A stretch of DNA of 64,000 bases from Neobacillus cucumis. GTDB lineage: Bacteria; Bacillota; Bacilli; Bacillales; Cytobacillaceae. The DNA lies in the NCBI RefSeq assembly GCF_002860255.1, contig NZ_PGVE01000040.1, forward strand, positions 62,001 to 126,000, given 5' to 3'. The position numbers and the translations under genes are program-made. The notes beneath the pieces were generated by a model, which worked only from the letters and a program-made list of their open reading frames with translations, was not told the origin of the DNA and searched no databases. This document shows, one piece after another, positions 1 to 11,225 of the stretch. Position 1 is the first letter of the stretch; each line of letters opens with the position of its first letter.

Positions 1-71
1 TTAGGTAGACAGTAAAAAAAGAGAACATGATATGATGTTCTAAATACAGTCTACCTGGAGGGGATTTTTCT

Positions 72-374
72 ATGGCAAAAAAAGGACAAACCTTTTCTAC
101 ATACACAGAAGGAATAAAGCGTGAAGTAGTCCGATTGAAATTGGAGGAGGGTTGGACGTATCGACAACTCCGTGAACGATTTGGTATTAAGAGTGATGCT
201 CAGATTGCCGAGTGGGTAAAGAAAGTTCAAAATAAGGAATCTTTTGATGACCAACGTGGCCAATGGAATAAGAAGCATTTTAATAGTCTTGAAGAGGAAA
301 ATGCCTATTTGAAAGCGCAGGTAGATTATTTAAAAAAGCGCAATCCAAATCTACATGGAAAGGAGTGGTCTTAA
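72..374 (+). CDS. IS3-family transposase OrfA (helix-turn-helix subunit)
   Basis: This is a 100-residue protein with the layout of IS3-family OrfA: an N-terminal helix-turn-helix (roughly residues 10-55, including the WTYRQLRERFGI segment) that binds the element's ends, followed by a short leucine-rich coiled coil (about 72-92) used for dimerisation. A GGAGGGGA ribosome binding site sits about 8 bases upstream of the ATG. The frame ends at TAA 372-374, overlapping the start of orfB by 10 bp in the -1 frame. In this family OrfA alone binds DNA and OrfAB, made by frameshifting, is the active transposase. Confidence 0.88.
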   Translation: MAKKGQTFSTYTEGIKREVVRLKLEEGWTYRQLRERFGIKSDAQIAEWVKKVQNKESFDDQRGQWNKKHFNSLEEENAYLKAQVDYLKKRNPNLHGKEWS

Positions 375-1231
375 AAAAGGATAGGTTTAAAATTATTGAT
401 GGTTTAAGGGAAAAGTACCCACTTACGTGGCTTTTGAAGATTGGGGAAGTATCGAAAGCAGGATATGATAAGTGGTGTAAAACCAACACCATTAAGTCCG
501 TTCGTTTTGAGGAAAATATGCTTTTAAAGGAACATATATTATCAATTCATAAAATGCATCCTTACTACGGATATAAACGAATGACTAGAGCCTTATCCAG
601 GGAAGGAATGCCTGCGAGTCATAAAAGGGTTAGAAGGCTTATGAGAGAATTGGGTATCCGTTCCGTTATCCGTAAGAAAAGACCTTTTTACGGTAAGAGA
701 GGTTCGGTTGTATTTCCTAATGTCTTAAACCGGGAGTTTTTTGCGGAACAACCTTTAGAGAAACTAGTAACAGATATTACGTATATCAGAGTTGGAGATA
801 ATTTTGTCTATCTGTCAGCTGTTTTAGATTTATTTAATAATGAGATAGTTGCATGGCAATTATCAGATAGAAACGACCTTGAATTAGTGTTAAATACTTT
901 AAATCAATTAAATGGTAAACCATTTGCCGACAAAGCCCTCATTCATTCAGATCAAGGATTTCAATATACAACAAAAGCCTATGAGAAAGAGGTGAAGAAA
1001 CTAAAGTTATTGGGCAGCCACTCCCGAAGAGGAAACTGCCATGATAATGCTTGTATAGAATGTTTTTTCTCTCATTTAAAGACAGAGAAGATCTATTTAA
1101 CCAAACCAAAAACGATGGATGAAGCCTATAAAGTCATAAAAGAATACATTGATTTTTATAATCTTGATCGTTTCCAAGAAAAATTTAACGGCCTCTCCCC
1201 TATAGAATATCGGGAAAAGGCCGCGGCTTAG
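365..1231 (+). CDS. IS3-family transposase OrfB (DDE integrase catalytic subunit)
   Basis: This is the catalytic half of the transposase, 288 residues in the -1 frame relative to OrfA. It has the HTH_21-like N-terminus (HPYYGYKRMTRAL) and an rve/integrase core with the DDE triad visible as D in LVTDITYI, D in LIHSDQGFQ and E in ACIECFFSHLK. The frame is intact, so the element may still be mobile. The frame opens at GTG 365, but in this family OrfB is normally made as an OrfAB fusion. Here an A6 run (373-378) overlaps and follows the OrfA stop rather than preceding it, so the usual A-AAA-AAG slip before the stop is not obvious, and reinitiation at GTG 365 is an alternative. Confidence 0.87.
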   Translation: MVLKKDRFKIIDGLREKYPLTWLLKIGEVSKAGYDKWCKTNTIKSVRFEENMLLKEHILSIHKMHPYYGYKRMTRALSREGMPASHKRVRRLMRELGIRSVIRKKRPFYGKRGSVVFPNVLNREFFAEQPLEKLVTDITYIRVGDNFVYLSAVLDLFNNEIVAWQLSDRNDLELVLNTLNQLNGKPFADKALIHSDQGFQYTTKAYEKEVKKLKLLGSHSRRGNCHDNACIECFFSHLKTEKIYLTKPKTMDEAYKVIKEYIDFYNLDRFQEKFNGLSPIEYREKAAA

Positions 1232-1300
1232 TTTACTCTTTTTTTCATTGTCTACTTGACGGTGGTATGTGCATATCCAGACTCTTTTTTCGTAAGTTTA

Positions 1301-4351
<3,051 letters not shown>

Positions 4352-4447
4352 TTACTTCACTTCCTAACTTTTTTTATCTTCAATTTCACTATTTCACAGA
4401 CCTATCATAACTTCAATCACTTTTTTCTTGGCTCTGTTATATTTGGC

Positions 4448-4471
4448 AGTTGATTTCCGCTCCAATCAACT
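4448..4471. repeat. Inverted repeat in the lacZ leader
   Basis: AGTTGATT and AATCAACT form a perfect 8-bp stem with an 8-base loop, about 100 bp upstream of the lacZ start codon in the gap after the DUF2264 gene. There is no T-run on the minus strand after it, so it looks more like an operator or an RNA-processing hairpin than a terminator. The function is not known. Confidence 0.35.
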
Positions 4472-4517
4472 AAGTTTTAAAAACAACAATATCTTTTAAA
4501 TACACTTCATTCATTTT

Positions 4518-6371
4518 TCAAAATTTAGGGATCATTATTTTCCCAGGGCCCTCACCAATAATAATTTCTCTTTCTGTAACACAAACCCGCGGTTTAGTAT
4601 CCCAGAGCTTACTAGCGTTTTCTTCACCTGGTTCCCCAAACACTGCATTCACCAGCCAGTGTGTACCTGGCTTAAGGCTTGCTTTTACTGTAGGGATGAC
4701 AGTACGTGCATTCATAAGGTTCGTGTTTGCATTCGGATAGACCAAATCTGCCTGCCCGTTCCCAAAAATATTTTTGATACCACTTACTCCCCATGGGAAT
4801 TTTGCCAGGCTTTCTTGCTGATTCACCAATTGTTCAATGTTCAGGTCTTTAAATTGGTTATGTTCCAGCCCCAGCGCGAATCCGCCATCTGCAACATCTA
4901 GGATTCTACTTGTCTCAATACAATGAATGCGAGTATGCCAAGGTGCGCCCGCAACAATCCATGTTCGGATTACAACATCCCTCCACGGCATCCATTTTGT
5001 ATAAATCACATTTTCATCAACGGTATATTCTTCACTCTTTCTTTTACCTCTAAAAATATTATCGCCCTCACTTACAGCCAGCATGGAATCAAATGCACTT
5101 TGCCCAAGCCCCCACTCTGCTTTTGAAACACTAAAACCAAAGACATTGGAGTAAACAAATTTCTCGTATTTGGCAGCAGTGTGAGAATGATCATTTGTAT
5201 GCTGATATCCAGCGTTAAACACAACAATATGGTCTTTTTCATCCTGTCTGCACAAAATGAAACGCGGAGATGGTTGAACTACCTTCTTTTTTAACACTGG
5301 AAGCGGCATTTCTTCTTCCTGCCAAAAAGGATGATTCTCTGGCAAGGCTAGTGGTAAAAAGGTTTTCAAGGCCCAATAAGGTGATCCTGGGGAATTGTAA
5401 TTTTCCGCCATAATCAAATTGGGATAGGAATAACCAATAGTCAACAGACCATTAGAATCGAAAATAGGCTGACTAAACCACCAGCGGAGGTTCCTTAAGA
5501 TCAGTCCCTTCATAACACCTAATGGAAACGGCGCCGCCCCAGCATATACAAGCGCACTCCAAAAGGCAGATTGAGCAAATCTATAGGTTAAGCTTCTTCC
5601 ATATGGAAGTGCGGAACCATCACCAGCAAACCAGTAGATAAAATCTTCAGCATAGGCGTCTGCTCTGCTTATATAACGCTGCGCTCTTATTGGATCCTCT
5701 TTTCTCATCAATGCTGCATACAGAAGACTGTAAAAATGGATGGCAAATGGTCCGTAATAATCACAATGAGCATCTTTTCCGTCCGCATACCAGCCTTCTC
5801 CTAAATAAAATTGATCAATCCGATCAAGGTTCTCCCTTACCTTTTCTTGTTCATAAGGCAATCCCACTCTTTTAAAACCGAGGTTCACCAGGACAGGAAA
5901 AAACAACCAATTGCAGTCATATACATTAATTCGATTAATTTGATTGAGCCAGTTAAATAGATTCTCTTTTTCTTGATTTCCCAGCGGATACCAAATCTTT
6001 TCGGGAATTAAGGCTAAGCAATAGCCAAATGCAGCCATTTCCACAGCCTTTTGATGAAAATTAGTCACTTCCCCCCAATATTCCTCATGCGAAGGGTTGG
6101 TACCATTCTTGATACCTTGCAGACAATCTTCCCATAATTCGGATTCCTCTCCTCCAGCCAATAATGGAACCAGCCCCCAAAGTACTCTTGAGAACCCTTC
6201 CATCCCTGCGATGGAGTCAGAGTATCCAGCACCCGTACTTCCGATTTCCAAAAGTGCCTTTCCTTTACTGTAATAGGGCTTCAAAGGATTGATTATTTGA
6301 TTAACGGCATCAATAAAATCTCCCCGTGATTGTAGAGGATTTGTCTGTATAGGAAATTCCAGTTTTAACAT
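4518..6371 (-). CDS. DUF2264 domain protein, probable carbohydrate-active enzyme
   Basis: This 617-residue soluble protein shows the DUF2264 pattern: an N-terminal (alpha/alpha)-type helical region with the GSTGAGYSD and GFSRVLWGL segments (about residues 45-75), HCDYYGPFAIHFYS near 205, and a C-terminal beta-rich half. No signal peptide or membrane helix is visible, so it should be cytoplasmic. The family is found beside uronic-acid-processing enzymes, and some members have, to my recollection, beta-glucuronidase activity; that link is not proven here. It lies between GH88 and lacZ in the leftward enzyme operon, 50 bp after GH88, with AAAAGGAG 10 bases before ATG 6371. The likely role is removing a capping sugar from imported oligosaccharides. 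Confidence 0.85.
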   Translation of the reverse strand: MLKLEFPIQTNPLQSRGDFIDAVNQIINPLKPYYSKGKALLEIGSTGAGYSDSIAGMEGFSRVLWGLVPLLAGGEESELWEDCLQGIKNGTNPSHEEYWGEVTNFHQKAVEMAAFGYCLALIPEKIWYPLGNQEKENLFNWLNQINRINVYDCNWLFFPVLVNLGFKRVGLPYEQEKVRENLDRIDQFYLGEGWYADGKDAHCDYYGPFAIHFYSLLYAALMRKEDPIRAQRYISRADAYAEDFIYWFAGDGSALPYGRSLTYRFAQSAFWSALVYAGAAPFPLGVMKGLILRNLRWWFSQPIFDSNGLLTIGYSYPNLIMAENYNSPGSPYWALKTFLPLALPENHPFWQEEEMPLPVLKKKVVQPSPRFILCRQDEKDHIVVFNAGYQHTNDHSHTAAKYEKFVYSNVFGFSVSKAEWGLGQSAFDSMLAVSEGDNIFRGKRKSEEYTVDENVIYTKWMPWRDVVIRTWIVAGAPWHTRIHCIETSRILDVADGGFALGLEHNQFKDLNIEQLVNQQESLAKFPWGVSGIKNIFGNGQADLVYPNANTNLMNARTVIPTVKASLKPGTHWLVNAVFGEPGEENASKLWDTKPRVCVTEREIIIGEGPGKIMIPKF

Positions 6372-6421
6372 TACATCTTAGCTCCTTTTAACTGCTGACA
6401 GTCCGCAGCCTGCCGATTATT

Positions 6422-7540
6422 CTACCAATCCTTACAGCCTTTTAATCTTGCAAGTCCTTCAACAAAATAGTAATCCCCATAAATGAGTGGGTTATCCGTA
6501 TACTTTCCTTCGGGAAAATGACTTGTTCCATGCAGAATTAATCCTTCTTCTAAACCATCCCAATCACCATAATTCATGTAAAGAGATTCTAGAATCTTCT
6601 CCCCGGCTCGTTTATAAACGTGTGATTCTGCCGTTGTTACCTCCTGCGCTAATAACAGGAGACCAGAAGCGGCAATCGCCCCTGCAGAAGAATCCTTTGG
6701 TGCCTCAATTTCCGCTGGCAGGCGGAAATCCCAAGCTGGAACAAAATCCTCCGGAAGATGAGAAATAAAGAAATGAGCCACCCTTTTAGCTATTTCCAAG
6801 TATTTTGCTTCTTTAGTATAGTGATAGCATAATGTCAGACCGTAAATTGCCCAAGCGGTTCCTCTGGACCATGCTGAATCCGGACCGTAGCCCTGTCCTC
6901 CAATCGCCTCAAGCTTACTGCCGCTTTCAGGATCAAAACGGACAATATGATGAACACTCCCGTCATTTCGGATAAAATGTTCTAATACTGTATCGGCATG
7001 CTTTCTGGCTACATTCTTGAATCTTGGATCTCCTGTTTGTTCACTGGCCCAATACAAAAGCGGCAGATTCATCATGCAATCAATAATCGCTACACCGCTA
7101 TTGTCTTCTCCCTCACTCCAAGGATTCCAAGCTCTGATGAAGTTTCCATTTACATTAAATCGTCCCAATAGGAGATTGGCAGCCAAAAGTGCACGACGCT
7201 TGGAATCCTCATTTCCCAAGAGTTTATACTGAGCAACACTCGTTAGAGTCCACATAAACCCCATATCATGATCGAGCCGGTAATACTCATTTTGGACAGC
7301 GTCCAACTTGGCCTCGCAGTCCTCTGCGAGTTGCTTTAAGGCAGCATCTTCCGTATCCTGATACAACAGCCATAACAATCCAGGCCAAAAACCTGCTGTC
7401 CACCAATGCGGTTCCGCAAGAACATAAGCACCATTTTCACTTGCGTGAGGAAAATTAGCCCCTATTCTTTTGCTAGTCCTATCAATTTTTTGAGTCACTT
7501 GCTGCCATGCTTCATTTACCCAGTGCAGTTGCTCTGTCAT
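6422..7540 (-). CDS. GH88-family unsaturated glucuronyl hydrolase
   Basis: This 372-residue cytoplasmic (alpha/alpha)6-barrel enzyme of the GH88/UGL type removes the 4,5-unsaturated uronic acid left by polysaccharide lyases, by hydrating the double bond. The two aspartates that match the characterised Bacillus UGL residues are visible: D92 in RLDHDMGF and D154 in AIIDCMMN. ATG 7540 is preferred because GAGGGGGAAG lies just upstream; an in-frame GTG at 7555 overlaps the stop of the upstream gene but has no binding site of its own. It directly follows a heparinase II/III-type lyase, a classical functional pair, so the substrate is presumably the lyase product. Confidence 0.9.
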   Translation of the reverse strand: MTEQLHWVNEAWQQVTQKIDRTSKRIGANFPHASENGAYVLAEPHWWTAGFWPGLLWLLYQDTEDAALKQLAEDCEAKLDAVQNEYYRLDHDMGFMWTLTSVAQYKLLGNEDSKRRALLAANLLLGRFNVNGNFIRAWNPWSEGEDNSGVAIIDCMMNLPLLYWASEQTGDPRFKNVARKHADTVLEHFIRNDGSVHHIVRFDPESGSKLEAIGGQGYGPDSAWSRGTAWAIYGLTLCYHYTKEAKYLEIAKRVAHFFISHLPEDFVPAWDFRLPAEIEAPKDSSAGAIAASGLLLLAQEVTTAESHVYKRAGEKILESLYMNYGDWDGLEEGLILHGTSHFPEGKYTDNPLIYGDYYFVEGLARLKGCKDW

Positions 7541-7554
7541 TTTCTTCCCCCTCA

Positions 7555-9381
7555 CTAATCAAATTGAAAAACAAGCTGGACACTACAATCCTTTTCAGGG
7601 TTTACCACAGTAAAGTCCAGTGCGATGTTATTTTCTGTTTCTCCGAAATGGTTCTCAAATTCCAGTATTCTTACTACGAGCCAAAGCTTGGTTTTGTCAT
7701 AAAAAATTCTCAGTTTTTCTTGTCCTTCAAGGATAACCCCTTTGTCATCTTTCGTTATCGAAAGAGCGGGTACAATCAACCGTTCCACAATAGAATCAGG
7801 TTGTTCAATAAAAGAGTAATAGTCTTCCAAGATAAGGCTAGGCTGATTCCGTTTCAACCAAGTAAACTTTCGGGATAATTTTTGAAGACTCTCTATTTCG
7901 TACGCATGTTCAATATCAAGTTCTAAGGTTTCCACGTCTTTTCCTAAAGAAGCATCACGAATCATGGCATACCGCTTAGGACCTTCTTTTTGAAATTGAT
8001 TATTTATGATAGGAACAGAATGCCCCTGCGAACCGTTACATAAATAGGAATAACGTTTGTCATTAAAGTAATCCTTGCTATATAAGCCCGCCCCCAAATC
8101 TTTTAAAAACACTTCACCATTTCCTTGCAGAATAAAATGTCCGATATCGTTATGATTATGAGGCTCATCGTTATGGCCGCCTTTTGCGGCAAAGGAAAAA
8201 CTCCCCAATGGTGATTGATGCCTTGAAATGAACCATGCAGAATCTTTCGAGAAAAAGGTGCCACTCTTCCAAGGTTTCGCTGAAGCTGTTTCGTCAAACC
8301 ATAGTAAATTACGGATTGCTGGAGCCCATCTGCTGCAATGGTCATCGCTATACCTTGCACGAAGTGCCTGATCAGGAATTTCAACATCACAGTAAATTTT
8401 ACTTAAATAATGACTCAAACCTAAATAAACACTAGCTGTTGGAGGGGCATCCGAAAAGTTTACAACCAGGTTACGATTCATAAAACATCTTTGTTGAAAG
8501 AGTGCGATTTGATGAACCTTTTCTGAATGAAATAGATTTAACTGGCCTGCAGTCCTCTTTTTTAATAAATCGGCAAAATAGACATAATAACCAAAGCCAT
8601 ACTGCCAATACCCATATCCCTCAAGGCAAATTCCATCCTCATTAAAGCCTTTTAAATAAGAGTCCATCGCTGGCAATATCCGCTCCAGTATCATGGAAAG
8701 TTCGCTGTTATCATTGATTAAATGCAGTGCTGCCGAACCAATCGATCCTGCACAAACAGCTGCCCAATTATGTGTTTGTGTTTCCCAGCCAAATTGTTTT
8801 TTTAGAAATGGGTGAAAAATCCGTTTGTATACCTCTTCATAAATACGCTTACAAATTAGCGGACTTAAATAGTCCTCAGTCAGCTTTAAAATTTCTGCTA
8901 AAGTAAATGCAGTTTCGGCGGCAAATAAGTCAATGGTATAACCTTGTACAATAGGTTTGCCCAGAGAGTAGCTTATTTGGGTGGATGTTTCCGGACTATT
9001 TAGTAAATGTGCGGGCAAACACCAGGAGTATTCATTACATACGGACCATATGGTATTTTCTAATGCATTTAGGTACTCTACTTTCTCTGGTTCAAGCAGT
9101 ACCATAATAGCAAAAGTGTTAAGCCGCTTTCTCTTATGGAAGTAGGCCTTTTCATATTCGAGTCGGGAACCCTTCTCAGAAAAAATTCTAAACAGAGAAT
9201 AGGTAAGTATCTGATCCTTTTCTGGCAGAAGATGGATAGCTTCGTCCCTAATTTCATCAATAAATGGTTGAAATGCAGGATGTTGACTTAATTTCCCCCA
9301 CCAATTGTCTTTTTCCTCCTTGGTTGAAAATAACAGAGTTGTTTGAGACTCTAGCAAACTCTTATAATCAACAGTAATCAA
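7555..9381 (-). CDS. Heparinase II/III-type polysaccharide lyase, apparently cytoplasmic
   Basis: This 608-residue protein has an N-terminal alpha/alpha toroid (about 40-330) and a C-terminal beta-sandwich (about 375-600). Candidate catalytic residues line up in order with heparinase II (His202, Tyr257, His406): H204 in QTHNW, Y256/Y258 in EGYGYW, and H403/H408 in GGHNDEPHNHND. It has no signal peptide, unlike most polysaccharide lyases, so it should cleave imported uronic-acid-containing oligosaccharides and hand unsaturated ends to the GH88 enzyme downstream. The start is TTG 9381, 9 bases after AAAGGAGG, and no better ATG exists nearby. It is the first gene after promoter A. The exact lyase family is not assigned. 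Confidence 0.85.
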   Translation of the reverse strand: MITVDYKSLLESQTTLLFSTKEEKDNWWGKLSQHPAFQPFIDEIRDEAIHLLPEKDQILTYSLFRIFSEKGSRLEYEKAYFHKRKRLNTFAIMVLLEPEKVEYLNALENTIWSVCNEYSWCLPAHLLNSPETSTQISYSLGKPIVQGYTIDLFAAETAFTLAEILKLTEDYLSPLICKRIYEEVYKRIFHPFLKKQFGWETQTHNWAAVCAGSIGSAALHLINDNSELSMILERILPAMDSYLKGFNEDGICLEGYGYWQYGFGYYVYFADLLKKRTAGQLNLFHSEKVHQIALFQQRCFMNRNLVVNFSDAPPTASVYLGLSHYLSKIYCDVEIPDQALRARYSDDHCSRWAPAIRNLLWFDETASAKPWKSGTFFSKDSAWFISRHQSPLGSFSFAAKGGHNDEPHNHNDIGHFILQGNGEVFLKDLGAGLYSKDYFNDKRYSYLCNGSQGHSVPIINNQFQKEGPKRYAMIRDASLGKDVETLELDIEHAYEIESLQKLSRKFTWLKRNQPSLILEDYYSFIEQPDSIVERLIVPALSITKDDKGVILEGQEKLRIFYDKTKLWLVVRILEFENHFGETENNIALDFTVVNPEKDCSVQLVFQFD

Positions 9382-9459
9382 GGTTTCACCCCTCCTTTCA
9401 TCCCTCTTAAAGCAATCCTTCTTTTTAAGAGGTGTGGATGATTCTTTTTTCCTTAGTTA

Positions 9460-9525
9460 ATTATAAAATTATGGCAATTTGCATGATTAACGATATTTTG
9501 ATAACTATTTATAAAATTTTGACTT
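9460..9525 (-). promoter_or_regulatory. Promoter A: activator-type two-part motif plus -10 for the lyase/GH88 operon
   Basis: Read on the minus strand, AAGTCAAAATTTT (9513-9525) is followed 11 bases later by TCAAAATATCGTTAA (9487-9501), and 21 bases later by TATAAT (9460-9465). The shared TCAAAAT cores are exactly 21 bp apart, two helical turns, as in direct repeats bound by AraC-type regulators. There is no TTGACA-like -35, and the second repeat sits next to where it would be, which suggests activator-dependent transcription. The same layout recurs at 14701-14766, 20436-20499 and 33651-33714. Confidence 0.65.
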
Positions 9526-9566
9526 GTTTTTTAAATGCTCACTCCTATTTGGAAGAACATAGAAAA

Positions 9567-9587
9567 AGTCCAGCTATATACTGGACT
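9567..9587 (-). terminator. Intrinsic terminator of the SBP-yesMN operon
   Basis: AGTCCAG/CTGGACT form a 7-bp stem with a 7-base loop, followed on the minus strand by a T-run, 19 bp past the stop of the response regulator. Confidence 0.75.
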
Positions 9588-9605
9588 AAAATTCACAAAA
9601 GTTTT

Positions 9606-11225
9606 TTATCCTGCTGAGACTTTCCCGCCTCGATACTCAATCGGAGTGACTCCGACATGATTTTTAAACAGTTTAATAAAATAGCTTTGATTATCATAGC
9701 CTAGACGTTCACAAATATTCCCTACAGAGCTTGTTGTTTGCTCAAGTAATTCTTTTGCCCGAATAATTTTCAATTTTGTAACGTATTCAACAAAGGTTTC
9801 ACCCATTTCTCTCTTAAACAAACGACTAAAGTAGCTCTGGTTTAAAAAAAGGTAACTGGCAACCTCCTCTAGGCTGATTCTCTTTTCTAGATTCATAGAG
9901 ACATAACTGATAGCATCTAGAATTTCCCTGCGTTTTGTCTGATTGTAAACTTGATTGGAAAGGTATAAGAATGATTTAAAATAGTTAATTAGTAAGTCTC
10001 TTAATTCACATAAAAAATTACTCGTAATAATTTCTTGATGCAGACATTCAACATGATGGTCTTGACGAAATAACTGCAGCGCATGCAATTTAATCTTAAG
10101 ATCTAATAACAGCTTTAATAACCATTCTTTAACCAACTCAGGGGGATATCTCTTTTCTTCTAGATAGTTAATCCATTTAGAAACGATAGGGATAATCTGG
10201 TTTTTATCTTTCATTAGTAACAAATCTCTAAAATCTGATGAGACTTCATCGTATTTTGAAAAAAGGTCATCTGTTAAAACCTGAACGTACTCCCTTTTTA
10301 AAATCGTTCCTGGCTGCATATAAAAACTTTGATGCTTAGCATTTAGCAAAAGGGACAGCTCCTCTTTAATATTCGGAAGGCTTGAGCATTCATTCCCGAA
10401 TAAAAAAGATACGTGAATGTTTAAATACGTTTTTAACGCCTTTTGAATTTTATTCATGCTTTCCATTGTTTGATTAAATGACCCTGCCTTCAACAGCTTG
10501 GAACATGGGAAAAACAGAAAGAATTCGTTTGCTGCTCCATAAAAGTGGACAACGTCCAATTTGGAACCCTTAATAAGTTCGTCCATAATATTGTTAATCG
10601 CAAAAATTAAGTTTTCCTCCGAGAGGCAGCGATGTTTAGCTAAATGGAAATCATGAACGAATGCCAGTGCAGGGGTGTATTCTCTTTTGTCTAAATGCAA
10701 CCCTAAAGCACTTGCCTCTGTAAGCCATTCTTTTTCCGAGATAGGTGATTGCTGGATCGTTTTCCTGATAAATCTTTCTTTCACGTTCTCTCGATTTCTT
10801 TCGAGCATTTGCTGCAGCTGCTGCTGCATAAAAATGGTATTATTTTGGTGATCAAGGTTTTCTTTCACCTTTTTAATGACTTCACATAAATCATCTGGGT
10901 CAAACACATCTTTCACTAAATAATCATGCACTTGAAGCTTTAACGCTTGTTTGGCAAATTCAAATTCGGAATGGCATGACAAAATAACAACCTGTAAATT
11001 AGGATTTAACTCTTTTAGGTGCTTTGTTAATTCAATTCCATTCATTTTCGGCATACCGATATCAGTAATAAGTATATCAGGCATCTCATCCAATGCATTT
11101 TCATACGCACTTGCTCCATTCTCGTGCGTACTTTGAAGCGTGACACCAAGCTGCTCCCACTCAATCGCTTCCGTTAACAATTCTAATACTGGATAATCAT
11201 CGTCAACTAGCATTACTTTGTACAT
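9606..11225 (-). CDS. YesN-type response regulator with AraC DNA-binding domain
   Basis: This is a 539-residue cytoplasmic transcription regulator. The N-terminal receiver domain (1-125) carries the acidic pair in LVDDD and the phospho-acceptor D55 in LITDIGMP. A long linker helix region follows, and the C-terminal 100 residues are a double helix-turn-helix of the AraC/XylS type (SLEEVASYLFLNQSYFSRLF and the SVGNICERLGYDNQSYFIKL region). It overlaps the kinase gene by 23 bp, so the two are translationally coupled. It is the most likely protein to bind the paired motif found at four promoters of this locus, including the promoter of its own operon (promoter B). Family members activate glycan-uptake genes. 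Confidence 0.92.
   Translation of the reverse strand: MYKVMLVDDDYPVLELLTEAIEWEQLGVTLQSTHENGASAYENALDEMPDILITDIGMPKMNGIELTKHLKELNPNLQVVILSCHSEFEFAKQALKLQVHDYLVKDVFDPDDLCEVIKKVKENLDHQNNTIFMQQQLQQMLERNRENVKERFIRKTIQQSPISEKEWLTEASALGLHLDKREYTPALAFVHDFHLAKHRCLSEENLIFAINNIMDELIKGSKLDVVHFYGAANEFFLFFPCSKLLKAGSFNQTMESMNKIQKALKTYLNIHVSFLFGNECSSLPNIKEELSLLLNAKHQSFYMQPGTILKREYVQVLTDDLFSKYDEVSSDFRDLLLMKDKNQIIPIVSKWINYLEEKRYPPELVKEWLLKLLLDLKIKLHALQLFRQDHHVECLHQEIITSNFLCELRDLLINYFKSFLYLSNQVYNQTKRREILDAISYVSMNLEKRISLEEVASYLFLNQSYFSRLFKREMGETFVEYVTKLKIIRAKELLEQTTSSVGNICERLGYDNQSYFIKLFKNHVGVTPIEYRGGKVSAG

Larger units (their letters stand above)
1..1260 (+). mobile_element. IS3-family insertion sequence (IS150-like), apparently complete
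   Basis: Two overlapping transposase frames (orfA, orfB) lie between imperfect terminal inverted repeats. The left end begins TTAGGTAGACAGT and the right end, read inwards from about 1259, begins TCAAGTAGACAAT; both continue into an A-rich stretch followed by GAG. The left repeat starts at the first base of the window, so neither the outermost base nor a target-site duplication can be checked. The element ends about 40 bp from the stop codon of the convergent beta-galactosidase gene and may have displaced that gene's terminator. Orientation follows the transposase genes. Confidence 0.88.
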
